Shown: positions 48,060 to 61,010, counted from the first letter of the stretch. The stretch is 64,000 bases of DNA from Dryococelus australis (GCA_029891345.1 CM056995.1:81407895-81471894); one strand, 5' to 3'. Program-made: numbers and translations. Notes: a model not told the origin generated them from the sequence alone.

Positions 48060-50230
48060 ACTAGGTTATAAAACTTATTTAGCCATTTTTCTCGATGTTT
48101 TAAATCGTGTTATGCAAAAATGACTTATTAAAGTACCTCATAAATGTGGTACATACTTTTATCTGAAATGATGATAATATTCAAAATACAGTACAATAAC
48201 AAAAATAATATTTGTTAGTATTTAGTGACTTTAATATACATGCTCCTAATTATCTTTCCATAATTAGCATTTAATGTAATTTTTGCTATGCTCGCAACAT
48301 AATTTAGTTTGGAGGTAGTCATTTTCACTGTTATGCTAATGATAAGAATTGAATTTAGTGGTATTTAGTGGGAATAAATAATTATGGGTATAGACACTGA
48401 AGTCACCACATACAAACATTTGGATTTTTTGGTCTTCGTGGTGCTTGAATGAATCCCTTTTACATAACACATCAAGAAATAGGGCTATAACCTAAGAGAC
48501 AGATGTATGTGAACTATGAAATTTAGTGAGGAATAGTAACATTGTAAAAAATTGTTACTCTCCCTACATCGCTGTCTCATAAACAATTTTTTATATGTAT
48601 TTTATGCATCCATGGAAAAAAATGATCACAAGTATTCCATTTCCATTCACTTGAGAACTTGTAATTTTTTAAATCCAGAATGGCATTTACAAAAAAAGTT
48701 TATTGCATGCAATTGTTTTGGAATAAAACAATACTAGCAAATCATGATTGTAAATTTTGTAACAAAAGGAATGTAAACTTAACCTTCTCGTCGCAATTTT
48801 ACTATGAAGGCAGAGTGGGCATATTTAAGAACCCGATACCACGATGTTTACATTCTTCTTATGACGTCACTAATATGGTATCGATGACGTCATTCGGTTT
48901 TTTGTATTGCCCCATTCCTTTCGTACGACACGCCAACGGGGCATCCATGGGAATGTGAGGGTTTTCGGGCGGGGACACTTCAGCATTTCTAGACGATGGT
49001 AACGCGAACTACATCAGGGCCCATCCACTCTATTGTATTACCTGATACCACATATGGTATCGGGTAATACGATAGACCCCATTTGCTCTATTGTACTATC
49101 CGATACCACATATGACATCGTGTAAGTACATGGGCCCATCCACCCAAGTGTACGACACGATACCAGATTTGTATTATAGTCAATATATTACTATATTGCA
49201 GCCTAAACTAACGTTTGATATTTGTAAACGACGAAACACATTTTTCGTTAAATCAGCCTCGCCTTATTTGTCACGGGTCGTGTGTGGGCGAATAACTATA
49301 ATGATTGCATATTTCTAATAAAAATAGTCAATGATTTAATAATTTGGTGCATAAAATAACGTATATCTAAATGACGAATCGCGTTTTTTTTGTTGTTCAG
49401 CCACACCTTGTTTATCACAGCTGTGTAAGCGAATAACCGTAAGTACAATGTTGCCAAATGGTTAAACAAAATCCCCGCGATTTGGATGAGAAATCCCCCA
49501 AAAAAGGATTTTCTGGGAAAATAAACCCAAACCTTTTGTGAATGATTTAATTGCACTTAAATTGTACATTATGGATTAATCCTTGACACACATGTATGGA
49601 TTATACTGTAGGTTTGTTCGTGTGGCATGCTACAGGAACGACTAACAGCAGTAAATTACCTCATCAATAATAAATAAACGAAATTAAAAAAAAATAATTG
49701 ATAATCATTATCATTTCTGCATAATTTATGTGTATTAAAATTTTTGGCTAATCAATATAACTTGTTTCAAGGTTAAATGTTTCTTAGATATTTTTATTTC
49801 CTTCTACACTTATTACTGGATACCCAAACATATTCTATTCATCAATCTGCATAAAAGCAAATTACTATTTGCAATCTACTCTCTCGAGACACTTCACCGT
49901 TATAATTTTATCTTGCCGCCATTTTATTTCTTCCTTGCTCGTTTTGATATTTCTGCTGTACCTCGGTGAACAAGAACAGAAGTAGCTGATTTTTAAAGCA
50001 CAAATAGCTATTGCTATCGCCAACAAATAAGTGCTTCCGGTAACACGAACTGCAACTAGCAGAAATAGCATTAACGTAGCAGAATAGCAAACCACACCAA
50101 CACACCTATTGTTTCTAAGTGCCGTCTATTAAAATTATACAAAAATAGACATTTTTAGAAAGGGAATTACTTGAAAAGTAACAGAGAAATAGTGAATGTG
50201 TACTATCTATCAGTTCGGCATAAATTAGAC
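48060..50230. other. Intergenic DNA, palindromic repeats, no gene recognised
   Basis: AT-rich apart from a patch at 48830-49170 that carries palindromic repeats. A second YY1-like GCCGCCATTTT lies at 49916-49926 without an assignable gene. Minus frames at 49865-50105 start hydrophobic but resemble no known protein. Confidence 0.4.
49035..49129. repeat. Palindrome pair with GTATTAC...GTAATAC arms
   Basis: A 36-bp inverted repeat at 49035-49070 has 15-bp arms with 14 matches around ACATAT. A degraded direct copy lies at 49093-49129, about 58 bp on. The core word GATACCACATATG is common to both, and GATACCA words recur at 48835 and 49160. Confidence 0.7.
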
Positions 50231-50270
50231 ACAAATAATGATATTGCAATATATTTACATATGACGTGTA

Positions 50271-50400
50271 CCATGCGTCTCATCCTCGGCCGTTCCCCAC
50301 TTCGTCAGTACCAGCACCCAGAAGTCAACCAACCACCACAGGAGAGTGTTAGTGGGCCACAAGGATCTGTTCAGTGTGAGTGTGTTGATATGTTCGAGTA
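50271..50400 (+). other. Possible first exon of an unrecognised gene
   Basis: In AT-rich DNA a GC-richer open stretch starts at ATG 50271 (context TACCATGCG) and reads MRLILGRSPLRQYQHPEVNQ. A strong donor hexamer GTGAGT follows within the frame near 50378. No domain and no partner exon were found. It may be chance or repeat-derived. Confidence 0.2.
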
Positions 50401-50840
50401 GTGCACGAGGGCATTGTTTGTGTATATTTTAAGTATTTATTTGATCGTAAAAAAGGCAATTTTGTTCCATGCATTGTAAATAAATATGCCATGTGAAGTG
50501 TTCAGATGTTTCTTAGAGTGGAGTTCATAGTCTCATCTTAAGACATGTCTTGGCCAAGACAATCTTAATTCTTAAGACAGCATTTTTCAACTTCATGTTT
50601 CATAGTCGATGAACAAGACGAGCTTCATGAAGAGGAGACGCGCCCATTCAAGCTTATATTTCGCTACTTCCGGCTTGAAGAAGCACAATCTCAAGACAGC
50701 AATTAGGCGCGAGCAGACACAGAACAATGCGAACTGGCACGAATACGATATCGTTCGTGCTTGGTTTGTGATTTCATTTATCAACAGAGCCATTAATTTT
50801 GAACACTGTTGATAATTATGTTAATTAATTACCTTAATAT

Positions 50841-51080
50841 GTGATTTCTGGAACTGGCTTTCGACACTACACGCTTCTCGAAAGAAATGTTTTTCTTGAA
50901 ATTTTAAAAAGGCATAAAGATGTGATTGAGAATAGACAAAGTGATGTGAATGGTATGAAAAGAAAAGAGGCGGCGTGGGTAAGTGTTGCAGAAGCCTACA
51001 ACTCTGTCCAGAGTATTATTCAGCAGATAAGACTTCTTGGCAGAAAACCATTAAGCACAGTCTCCTTACGAATTCGGTAA
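50841..51080 (+). pseudogene. Myb/SANT-like DNA-binding domain relic (Harbinger-associated type)
   Basis: The frame reads YTLLERNVFLEILKRHKDVI then RKEAAWVSVAEAYNS, the helix-turn-helix pattern of the Myb_DNA-bind_5/MSANTD domain that accompanies PIF/Harbinger transposases. It breaks before the third helix. It meets the minus-strand transposase remnant at about 51060. Confidence 0.55.
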
Positions 51081-51236
51081 CAGTGCTTGAACTCTTCATT
51101 ACTGTATAAATCAAACGGGTCTTGGGCATCGCGTATGTATATTTTTATCCATCTGGCATTTGGCATTTATTCATCAAGCATATCAACATCAATCAGATCA
51201 TCTTCTACATCCATTGCAAATACAGTGTACCGAGCA
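51055..51236 (-). pseudogene. PIF/Harbinger transposase N-terminal relic
   Basis: On the minus strand, after an acidic stretch and a stop, RDAQDPFDLYSNEEFKHCYR followed by IRKETVLNGFLPRSL matches the region before the DDE_Tnp_4 catalytic domain (PxxLYxDxEFxxRFRxxKxTV). The catalytic part is absent. With the Myb-like relic facing it, this looks like a Harbinger element collapsed by internal deletion. Confidence 0.5.
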
Positions 51237-51414
51237 CAAGGCACTTAAACAGGAAGCTATTTAGTTAAGTAATATTACACATTCATAGTAATACAACACC
51301 CCAGCATCAAAAACTCATGCTCTCCGGTGAGAGCTGGCATCAGACCTGGTAAACTATGCAAACGACGTTCCTGTCCACATAACCTTCATCCACCAATGAT
51401 TCAGTAAACATGAC

Positions 51415-52188
51415 TAGTGATGTTTTGAACCAGTTCATTCCAAAGAGGTAGCTCACTCATTCTTGCTCTTGGTGGAGAGTCATTCTAAAGAGTTATCTCA
51501 TTCGCGAGTCAGTCGGGTTTCAAAGAGTCGACAGTATAGATGTGCAGAGTGGCATGCATCACTGTGCTGATATAAAAACATGCGATTGTATAATACATGG
51601 CATTTTCTACACAGTTTAAGGTATTGTAATTATTTTCGTAACATTTTTGTTGTTTTTGAATTCATTCAAAATGTTATATATAGCATAATTACTATGTATA
51701 TCAATTTTAACATTATTACTAGTGTGAAAAACGTCGCTGAATTGAATTGTGTAGAAAACTGGAGACCGCGTAGTGAACGATATTTACATAATCTTCCCAA
51801 ACTATTTAGATGTCGCAATATTAGAAAAATAATGAATGAAAATATTTTGAAACCATCGCGCTTATTAGGCTTGAGTGCTGTTGTCCACACTTAGAAATAG
51901 ATGGCTACATTTGTGCTATTCATATCTCCGGTTTTACAGCTTTTCTGGTCATAAAGAGAGATGACACACCCCTTGAACATGATTGTTAAATGGTATACTG
52001 GCAGTTTTGTTATGTCTCCCGAACCGACATGCTGTCACCTTTTGAACTGACTGAGCGAAGCGAATCGCCGAGCTGTAGCTCTCATCATTCATGAATGATT
52101 CGACTTTCTAAAGAAGAGCTACTTGCGAGTCGCTCTCGACAGCCAGCTGTTCGTTTTGAACGACTCGTTCGTGAACGACCCATCACTA
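51415..52188. mobile_element. hAT-like nonautonomous element, 774 bp
   Basis: The ends TAGTGATG (51415) and CATCACTA (52181-52188) are inverted. The right terminus carries CTCGTTCGTGAACGACCC, a CGTTC-rich subterminal pattern seen in many arthropod hAT elements (recollection). Subterminal TCATTC/GAATGA words recur on both sides. The flanking 8-mers match only partly, so no clean duplication. A 104-codon frame inside (51580-51894) has no transposase features. Confidence 0.5.
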
Positions 52189-52189
52189 C

Positions 52190-55100
52190 CTAAGTCTTCA
52201 CATAAAAGATAATATATACAATGTGCCAATGAGAGAGCAATAATTACAATCACATAAAGTGGACTAACTTCAAGTCAGAAAAACTTTTATGGATGTCAAT
52301 GATATAAATAAATTGCAGTAACATCAGAAACTAGTAATTACAACATTTTATCATGTGTACTGTTGGAGAGTGTAGCCATCAGTTCATTGTTACCTATGAC
52401 ATAGCCTTTAGCTTTTGTTTGAGGAGTCAATGTTCTTTTACTAAGAAACAATCATGATGTTTTAGTTGTTTATGTATCAGCAAGATATAATTATGAATAA
52501 TATGTAAAGCAGTAAGCAAAATCCTCGAAACCCCCATTGAACTTTTTAAAATCCCCAAAAGATTTCACCCCCCTCTCAAAAAACTTCCCTCAAGAGCGGC
52601 TCATGATGTGTCCTTCCTGGCCTTCGAAAATGAAGTATGTACAGCCAGAAACACTAAATGTAAAAAACAAGTATATAACAAACAAATACGACAACGAAAT
52701 CCTAAAAAATCCAGATATCGAAAGGCAAGAAAACTTGCGAACATTCCAGACGACACATACATAAAGGTAAAGAACCAGATGTTCAGGCCAGCGTTCATTG
52801 ACAATGCTGATTTTAATTTTAATCTGCATGTGCAAGCTAAAATATCCCCTTGTCCCCAAAATTCGGCAAAGAATTTGCGGGCCAAGAAAAAGTTTTAAAA
52901 ATACTTAACAAAGATCACTTTAAGGTGATTTTTGTGTTCATAGGAAATATGTGCATAAGAAAGAGTACATATAAAATGAAGAAAAGAGTGTTTTATAGAG
53001 ACGTTCTTCTTTGTGATGCCAACATAACCTTTGACATGGAGTGCACCTTGGCCTCAGGCCATTCCCCATGACGTAACATCTGGGACTTCACAGATGCAAC
53101 ACCGCACCACCGAGCAACACCTTCATACTCGCACCAGTGTCACGATGTGTTTCAGTATAATGCAGTGACCGTGTAGAGAATGTATTCATGGCCTTTTTAA
53201 ATATGATAAAAATGTTGAGTGTTTGTTTATTTTTTGTGTCGTGTATTTTCCTCCTACAATGCCAGTGTCTCAGTGTTCTTTAATGTAATTTTGTGTAAAT
53301 GCCATCTGCAATCAGGTGTTCCATATCGTGCATTGGTGTGCATGTCACAAAGTTTATTATTTGTAACCAAACAGGAATGTACTTTCGAACCTCTAAATGC
53401 CGCGCACGTCAAAGCTGATGGCCATGTGCCAATATTGATCTCTACTATGTTACTATGTTATGTGTATTTTGCAGTGTGTTATGTGTTATGTGTTATTTTT
53501 ATTATTCCCATGTTACCCTATTACCACAAGTAAATACAAGACAAATAGTATCCATTTTTATTTACATTACTATTCAGGGCTTTTCTTATGTCATGTGTAG
53601 GATGTCTGTCTATTTAACATGTTGACAATTTGAGTGTGGGAGACGCCATCTTGTATAGTTCATGAAACGGTAGCACACAAGGCCGCTGTTGCGAGAACCA
53701 TGCTCAATCATATTATTTATAATTAATCCAATCAACTTTCATGAATATTAAGAGCCCTTATATATATATATTTATATTTAAATAGTGTAATCCAGTAGCG
53801 ATAGTACCAACCAGTATTGGAATACTGACATTACCAGTTGCATTCCGCAACCATGCACTAAGATGGTACGATCACAGACATGAGGTCAAAATGCCACTAT
53901 TAAAATCAAATTAATTTTAACTTTGTTTTTAGTTAATTAAAGATGGACTCACAGAATTTAACAGGTGTGGAATATGTGCAGATATATGAAACTTTATAAC
54001 GGAGAGTCCGATAAAGACAGTGCTACGTGTTTATCAATACAGCAAGTGAGGTTAGATTACCATGGCAATGTAGTGCGGTTGAACTGGGATATTTATTTTA
54101 TATTTCTGTTGTTTATAATTGTACTTGGAAAATAAGGGTTTATTTTACTGTTCATTCCATTGGCACTGTATGATTCATACCATTTCATCTCATTCAATTC
54201 ATTTTATGTAATTTAAGACATGTGATGACTTTAGCAGGAGTGTCAGCTAGTGAGCGGCCTCCGCGCCAATGAGAACAGTAGTAGCGTCTTAGACTTCATG
54301 AGTGATCACTCCGTCGTGGTGCTCCGGGCACCTCAACTTTGTTCTTTCAAACATGATGTAATTCTGTTTATTCAACGCAGTTTACCGGAACCATTTTATT
54401 GTTTACAGCCCGGAGTATGCGATCGCTCACACCTCGGTCCATTTTTTACACGGCCGAGGCGTAACATACAACGTAACCTTGTAGATCCTATGGCTATGTT
54501 TCAAAGCTTAAGAGCCCACCTGGCTTTAATGGGAGTAATATAAATGTATGTGCCCCACTGGGGAAAAACATGTAATAAAACACGTGATGGTAAAGTACCT
54601 ACATCTTTATTATGTATAACTGCTTATCAGTTACTTAATCCCTTTTCATTTATGTATTTTTCACATATCGAATAAGGGTATTGGGTGTGAGCTGGCATAT
54701 CAGAGGGGCCGACATCCCTGACTAGGCAAGGTAATCTGGAATTTAGTGTGCTTGGCGGCAACATAATCAGTAATGCATTCATCAAGACGTTGGACAAGGG
54801 GAAGGGCCAATGGTCGTCGGCCATCACGACCTAAGAGAAAGAGTCTTCAGTAAGATTATTATCATGCTCTACCCACTATGGAACACTGGTGCCCTGTGGA
54901 GAAATCCTACATTGTGTACTCCCTATCCATATAACCCTCATTCCCCCCATGGTCCATTTGTATGCCACATCAAAATGACTATACCCGACTAGAGGTTATT
55001 CAAGGCGCACGATTTTCCCATGCCACCTTTAAAATAAACACAAAAACTTTTATGGAAAACAATACTGACTGACATTCCTCCATTGAGATCACAGACACTG

Positions 55101-57820
55101 GCTGATGGCATAAATTTGCTACTGAGTATAACGTGTGCTAGATCCCTCTCCCTAAGACCGTTTGTCCAGCCGAGCACTTCCATGTCACTGCAGTGAGAAT
55201 CCAACCGCTACTCGTGTGCATCAGTGCCCATCAAGGCTGTGTAGTGTACGAGTGCTAGTCCAGTTTAGGGCACACCCGTGCAGTGTAAAGAGTTGCATGC
55301 CCGGTCGACTGGGCAGAACTCCATCATGTGGAGTGATGCACAAATATAAATAGGGCATAAAAGCATTAATAAAGGTTTGTGGTGCATGCTGTGCCAAATT
55401 GTATTACATGTTGAATAAATATGGTGAATCCATGCCTCCTTTTTAGTGTTTGGTGTCTCATGTTGTTTTGTGTTATTTGTGTTGTATTCATTTTCACGCA
55501 TGTTATGACCATTCCATTTAGTTATTATTTTTTGCAAGTGTTTTGTCATTCAGGAATCAGTTTATAATTTTGTGCAATGTAACACCTATTTTTAAGCAGG
55601 TAAGCTGAGAGAGTAATAGCATGTTGACGGGTCCTGCATTCTGGACTATCAGGGATTTAGGGCTATGTGGATAGGATTTCGTTGATTGAAGTTTTCTGTT
55701 TGGGCACCAATGCTCAACAAGAGAACACATGATGTGGTGTCATGTGATCGGCGGTTGTCAAATGGCCTCCTGACGACCACCGTCTCTGGAGGGTGCTCCA
55801 GTAAATGATTAAGTGCTATAATTCCATGGCCAAGGCTAATATGAAGTATTCTAGCTCCCCCTAGATATGTTTCTCTCTGCCATGAAAACTGTTTCAAGCC
55901 ATTCTCACGCCCAACATATTTTATATAAAAGTCATGAGAAAGGGTTTGACGTGGTATCATGTAGTCATATGAGGATTGAGGTTGGATTAGAGGAGCAGTA
56001 AATATAAAATGTTGAAAATTGAAGTTTTGGATTTTTGTTACCCGGGGCGCCAGACGTTATTTCCCAGAATAATGCCAGTGATGTCGGTAGAGCTGACTTG
56101 TTCTCCTCAGGGTCGTTTGGCCGACAACCACGGCATAATCCCTCCAGGGGTTGGAAGTATTCCTCTGAAAATTATTATATGTTCTTGCTTGTGGCACTGT
56201 GGGATATCAGGGCTCCCCACACGCCTGTACGACCCTTTACTTATGTTGCACTTACACGTGACCATTAAAATACTTCATCGCACTATCTGCATACTTCAGG
56301 TGAAATTAGTGGGAGAGGGCCTATTCCTTAAACACCTTGCGGCTACCTGAAATCTACTAGCTGTATTTTGCATCACTACACAATTTATTAGGTATCAGTT
56401 AACACACCTCAGTTGAGGTCACGTACATTGCTTGCTGAGCCAAACCCGCCAGTGTGGGTAAAACAGACAAAAAGACACGTGGTCACAAAATTTAAGTTGT
56501 ACGTATAAAATCCACGCAAGTGATGCAAACACTGGGTGGTACGAGGAGGGAGTCTAGGGTGGCAAGCTAAGCAACGGTTCTGGATAATTAAGAGTCTATT
56601 GCTGTGAAAATGTGACGTGGTGGTACTTTAGTTTCTTTCATGAAATACTACTCATGCCAGTATGAAAGCTGCTACAGTTTATGGTGCATATTTTAAACTA
56701 ACATGGCGCGATTTTTTAAATAACCTCTCTAGCACCATTCTTTCACTTCTGGCTATGATAACCCCACAATGACACCCAGAGGACCATATGCTATTACTGA
56801 TGGCCGCAGCAATACTTTTCGTTCGAGGTGTTGTGGCAGATAGTTGATATAAGTGTCAGCGCATCATACCCTAACCATGACGGCATGGTTATTTCTAACC
56901 ACCTTTTACTTCAGATATATCCTCCAATTGTCCTCACTAAGCTGGATCAACCCCAAGCCAGCTCCACCATCAGTCGATAAAATAAGGTTTGGCACCAGGA
57001 ATCAAACTCGTTAATATCTACATAATGAATGAGAATGTATATTAAGTGCTTTTCATATGGAATTACTTTCAATGCCATTCTCATAAGAACATAATTGTGT
57101 ATTTAACTGCTGACAGTGTATGTCATGCATCACACACTGTGCTATTCGCCCCTTCTTCAAAGCTGCTGCCAGCCAACATGAGAATGAGATACATTAGTTG
57201 GGGATACATTGGGTCTGTCAGGAAATAAGATACTTAAGACCAGCATAAGGAATTTTTTATATAATAATATGTCACCATTTTCAAACCTTGAAACAAACTT
57301 ACTAGTTACCGGAAACATTCGCAACAATTCCAAGATCAACTTTTCACACAATTTTGAAGCAATTGAAAGATTTTCCGAGGAATGAGACACTGAACAAAAA
57401 ATTCAATTCTACCCACATTACACATTTATGCATCCATATGCACATACACAGATACACAAACCTTTACATACCCATACACAATATATATAGCCCATCTTTA
57501 AATGCATGACATTTGAATTTTTAACTTACACAGGCGTACATTTTGAAATAACCACATGTTATTCGTCCCTACTACATCATTTGTTAATACTTCACCCAGG
57601 CTGTCTGTGCATAAAAATGACTTTCTTACACTTCACTGCTTTATTGTAGGTATTACATGCAACATCGTGAAATTTGTTGAATTACTATTGAACGTGTCTC
57701 TGTCAAGCAGCAGACACAAACAACATATACCATTCATATGCTTTCTATTTTTTAAATTATTTGATCAGTTTCATAGGTTATGCTGTTTATCCACACACCA
57801 AGGCTCTGGAAGCCGCGTCA
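52190..57820. other. Long stretch without a recognised gene
   Basis: Open frames at 52537-53071, 54250-54543, 55649-55960 (-) and 56009-56350 were examined. None has a known domain, and most lack splice signals. 53640-56600 is somewhat GC-richer than the flanks and may hold unrecognised repeat DNA. Confidence 0.35.
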
Positions 57821-57823
57821 AAT

Positions 57824-57829
57824 TTTATT
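57824..57829 (-). terminator. Possible poly(A) signal for the 57963-58058 exon
   Basis: AATAAA on the minus strand, about 134 nt after the stop codon. Confidence 0.4.
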
Positions 57830-57962
57830 TTGTAAGTCGTGTAAAAGTGTGGCTTTTTAATTTATGTGTAGCCTCTGTTTTAATTGTACTAGCGATATGC
57901 ATTGATGTAAAGAAATGCCGATGCCAAGAATCATAATCCACATGTAAAATTTGTACAGAGTG

Positions 57963-58058
57963 TTATCTATCGTCTTCCGAAGTATTTTTCCACTCAATGA
58001 AGTGTTCTTCTGCTGCTGGTCCCCAGGTATCATCGTGGTGTAGTTTTAACTTGAGTCT
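57963..58058 (-). CDS. Probable terminal exon of an unrecognised minus-strand gene
   Basis: After a good acceptor (TTAACATGTTTGCAG ending at 58059) the minus strand reads 31 codons, RLKLKLHHDDTWGPAAEEHF then IEWKNTSEDDR, and stops at TAA (57963-57965). The other two frames hit stops quickly, the codon choice and charged composition look like real protein, and a poly(A) signal follows. No family is recognised and no upstream exon was found in the remaining 6 kb. A SINE sits about 100 bp upstream in what would be the last intron. Confidence 0.5.
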   Translation of the reverse strand, partial: RLKLKLHHDDTWGPAAEEHFIEWKNTSEDDR

Positions 58059-58161
58059 CTGCAAACATGTTAAATAACACTTATCAGAGCAGAATCCTTC
58101 ACAACAAAAACCACAACTATCATATGTCAACGAAGTTCATTCACTAAGCATTATAAATATA

Positions 58162-58425
58162 GGGGTCGTGGTGGTGTAGCGGTCAGACTAACTTGTCTCC
58201 CACCAACACGAACAGGTTTCAATTACCGGGGCGTCGCCTCGGGAATTCGCATGCAGGGGACATGGTGGATATTTCTGTTGACCAGTAGTCTATCTCGGGA
58301 CACTCCCATTTCCCCTGCCCTTGTATTTTATTCCGCTGTTGCTCCATTTCACTTCATTTCACACTCACCGGCGCCCAACACATCACTGTTAAAGCAACGA
58401 CCAAAATCTCTCCTACTCGACTCAT
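58162..58425 (+). mobile_element. tRNA-derived SINE, copy 2
   Basis: The head GGGGTCGTGGTGGTGTAGCG contains an A box (TGGTGTAGCGG). TCTCCCACCAA and a B-box-like GGTTTCAATTACC follow. The 3' part ends with ACTGTTAAAG and CGACCAAAATCTCTCC, shared with copies 1 and 3. The 3' border is approximate and no duplication was resolved. Confidence 0.75.
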
Positions 58426-58739
58426 TACTAATGTACACTATAAACTCATTCGAAAATCTAATATTTTAATAGGAATAATACTCTCACTAATATAATAGAG
58501 ATTTTTATTTCTGTCTGCCACGTAATAGTACGATATACATTTTAGGACTCGTGTTCTACTCCTTTCTTTATTTGTAAGCATATAACTCATTTTCAAATAG
58601 ACTACGATTTTGCACGGGTAAAATATACATTACCATGTTGATGTGCATGTGACGTCACTATACATGTTGCTCTCTGTTGCTTACATGCAGATGCCTTAAC
58701 GGGTTACGTGTGCATTTGGAAATTTTATTATATTTTGTT

Positions 58740-58976
58740 GTTTTAGAAGATTTTTTATGTTATTGCTGTATTACCGAACACCAACAAGTGTTGTATAGTT
58801 CCATTATGGAAGAAATACAACGAAATTTACTCCTGATAATATACCTGCAAATATTCCAAGTAAAAAAACCAAGCGTGAAGTGTGCCTGGACATGGAAACA
58901 GCCACAAATCTCTAGGAAATTTGGGACAGAAGTAAGTACATGTTTTGTGTGTGAAGATCATTTCAGCGTTATGTAA
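58740..58976 (+). pseudogene. THAP-like domain relic
   Basis: Pieces in alternating frames resemble the THAP-derived pattern CCxVPxC...xCEDHF: KCCIVPLWKKY near 58787 and FVCEDHFSVM near 58947, about 50 codons apart. Several stops in between. Probably a decayed transposon exon. Confidence 0.35.
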
Positions 58977-59370
58977 GTGTGTCTGTTTTCTTACCATAAT
59001 ATCTCTGGCATAATTCATAACACAGTAATATTTACTTTAAAGGCAGTGCCTGTACGGCCAGCGAGATTTTGCAGTTATGTTTAATGAAAACTTATCATGT
59101 GGTTTACATTATGAACTGCTATCGCACCAATGGCAAGTACAAAGTAAATCACTCTCATGCTGCAGCGCATGTTAGTCAACCAACAGTTCGATACAACTAA
59201 AAAAAATCTGATTTTGATGGGCGGCAATCAGCTTTCGCCAGTTGAATTTGTTCATTAGTGTTTGCACTGGAAGGTTAAAGTAAAGGTCACCAGAGTCAAG
59301 ATAAAATTTAAGGGTCATATGAGGTCAAATTCAAGGTCATTGGCATGGGTTGTGGGGGCATGCATACTTA

Positions 59371-59586
59371 TAGTCCATTCAAGACTGGAACAGACTTATG
59401 AAAAAAAACCTTTGAAAAAACACTCTGGCCATTAGTTGCATGCATAGCTAGTAAAAAAATTTGAGGGTGCGGGTACAATACACGTACACACCACGTTTTT
59501 TTTTACTAGCTATGCATGCAGCTAATGGCTACGATATTTTTTCAAAGGTTGATTTTCATAAATCTGTTCCAGTCGTGAATGGACTA
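59371..59586. mobile_element. MITE family B, short copy (216 bp, near-palindromic)
   Basis: TAGTCCATTC at the left, GAATGGACTA at the right, TA on both sides (59369-59370, 59587-59588). The inverted arms are about 90 bp, leaving a loop of some 40 bp. The arms share GACTTATGAAAA and CCTTTGAAAAAACACTC with the 1847-bp element at 23798-25644. Confidence 0.88.
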
Positions 59587-59599
59587 TAGCCGAATTGCT

Positions 59600-61010
59600 C
59601 CTACCCATTATTCCTGATCGATGCCCTCAACCACTTTTCCTTTATGCGCATCTTAGCGTAAAAATGCAGGAATAAAGTTCGTAGCAAGTAAGCAGTTTTT
59701 GAAAAGCATAATAAAAAAATAAAGAAAAGCTGAAGACGAGAAATATAAAGGCTAGAGTGAAACATGAGGTCTGCAGTTCACATATCGTTCTGAGATTTGT
59801 AACTGTCATTTTTTTTGGTGATTACTTTACATTAAGTTCTAACCGTGAAGGTTCTTATAACACAACTGTAGGTAATAACATTTTAAGCAATATTCATTGG
59901 AGAAGGAAGTCTGCAACAACTCAGCCAAATTTGTTACCAGTAAACGTAGCTCGTCCTGTAGTTTCGTTTATCAATAAAAATCCTACCTAATTTGTTGTGG
60001 CATTCATTTTGTGTTACAAATATTAGCTAAAATCAGCTAATATTGGTTTATTTTCAGCGTATGATTAATGGCCAACTTTTGGTTCTCTGTGGTGATATAG
60101 GTCTGCAACGGCGAATGTCCGCATTCTTCTTTCATGTTATTACTTTTCTCCATTTAGACCTCAACTTGCACTGTAACCGGGGTTTTCGGAAAAAATGTTT
60201 GTTATGGTATTTCATTTGTTTCCATTTTTTTTTTAAATTCAGGTTTGAAAAAAGTTACATAAAATTAGATAATCATAATATTAAATGCTGGTTATCAATT
60301 GCTAGTTTATGGTTGCGCGACACAATATCGATTATAACTTGATTACAATAGCAAATAATTTGCAAAATACGTACGTGTGAGAAATTTCACCTAAAATCTT
60401 CATTCGTACATATTTCGAAAACTTATTTTAATACGAAATTTGGTTTTAGGTATAGAATTTATTGATGTTATAAGAGTATCATGCTGTAATCTCTTTGAAA
60501 TATGACACTTCGTTCATCTGTGCTAAAGGTTTATCTACTGGCTATTGTGACTTTATATTTTATCCCTACATATTTGAGCTGAAATACGTACGAAACACAT
60601 ACAACGTTTCCCAGAAATGTTTGAGCTGTAGCTTAACGAATAAAGTTAGTTAAAATTTGAGATTTTACGGAAAAATATATGTGTTAACTTTCTATAACTC
60701 GTTTCATTCATTTTTGAAAAAAAATAAATAAATAATAATTTTCCTCCATTTTCATGTTTTTCTAGGCCGTTATTTATATCGCAACAGAAAAGGATGTAAA
60801 ATGCTAAAAGTGTAGAAAATAATTCTAGATTCTCAAACGCCTTTAAGAAAAGGTAACAGTGTCTTGACCACTGTGTAGCATGGCTTGATTCGTCAGAAGG
60901 GAAGGGCAGAGTTTAGGACATTGAGGTAATATCCCTTAGTCCGAAACATGACTTTTCTTTACACAAACTAATCAGATACTAAGTAAAGTGTTCTCTCTGC
61001 ATTTATTTTT
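59600..61010. other. AT-rich DNA, no gene recognised
   Basis: Frames at 59757-59990 and 60043-60342 show no domains. One acceptor-like TTATTTTCAG occurs at 60049-60058 but no convincing exon follows. Confidence 0.35.

Noticed and set aside
51407..52196. A clean 8-bp target duplication for the 774-bp hAT-like element
   Set aside because: The flanking 8-mers match at only about five positions, so the duplication is not claimed.
55649..56350. Opposed open frames (103 and 113 codons) as genes
   Set aside because: No domain, no splice or poly(A) context, and different strands overlap the same GC-richer patch.
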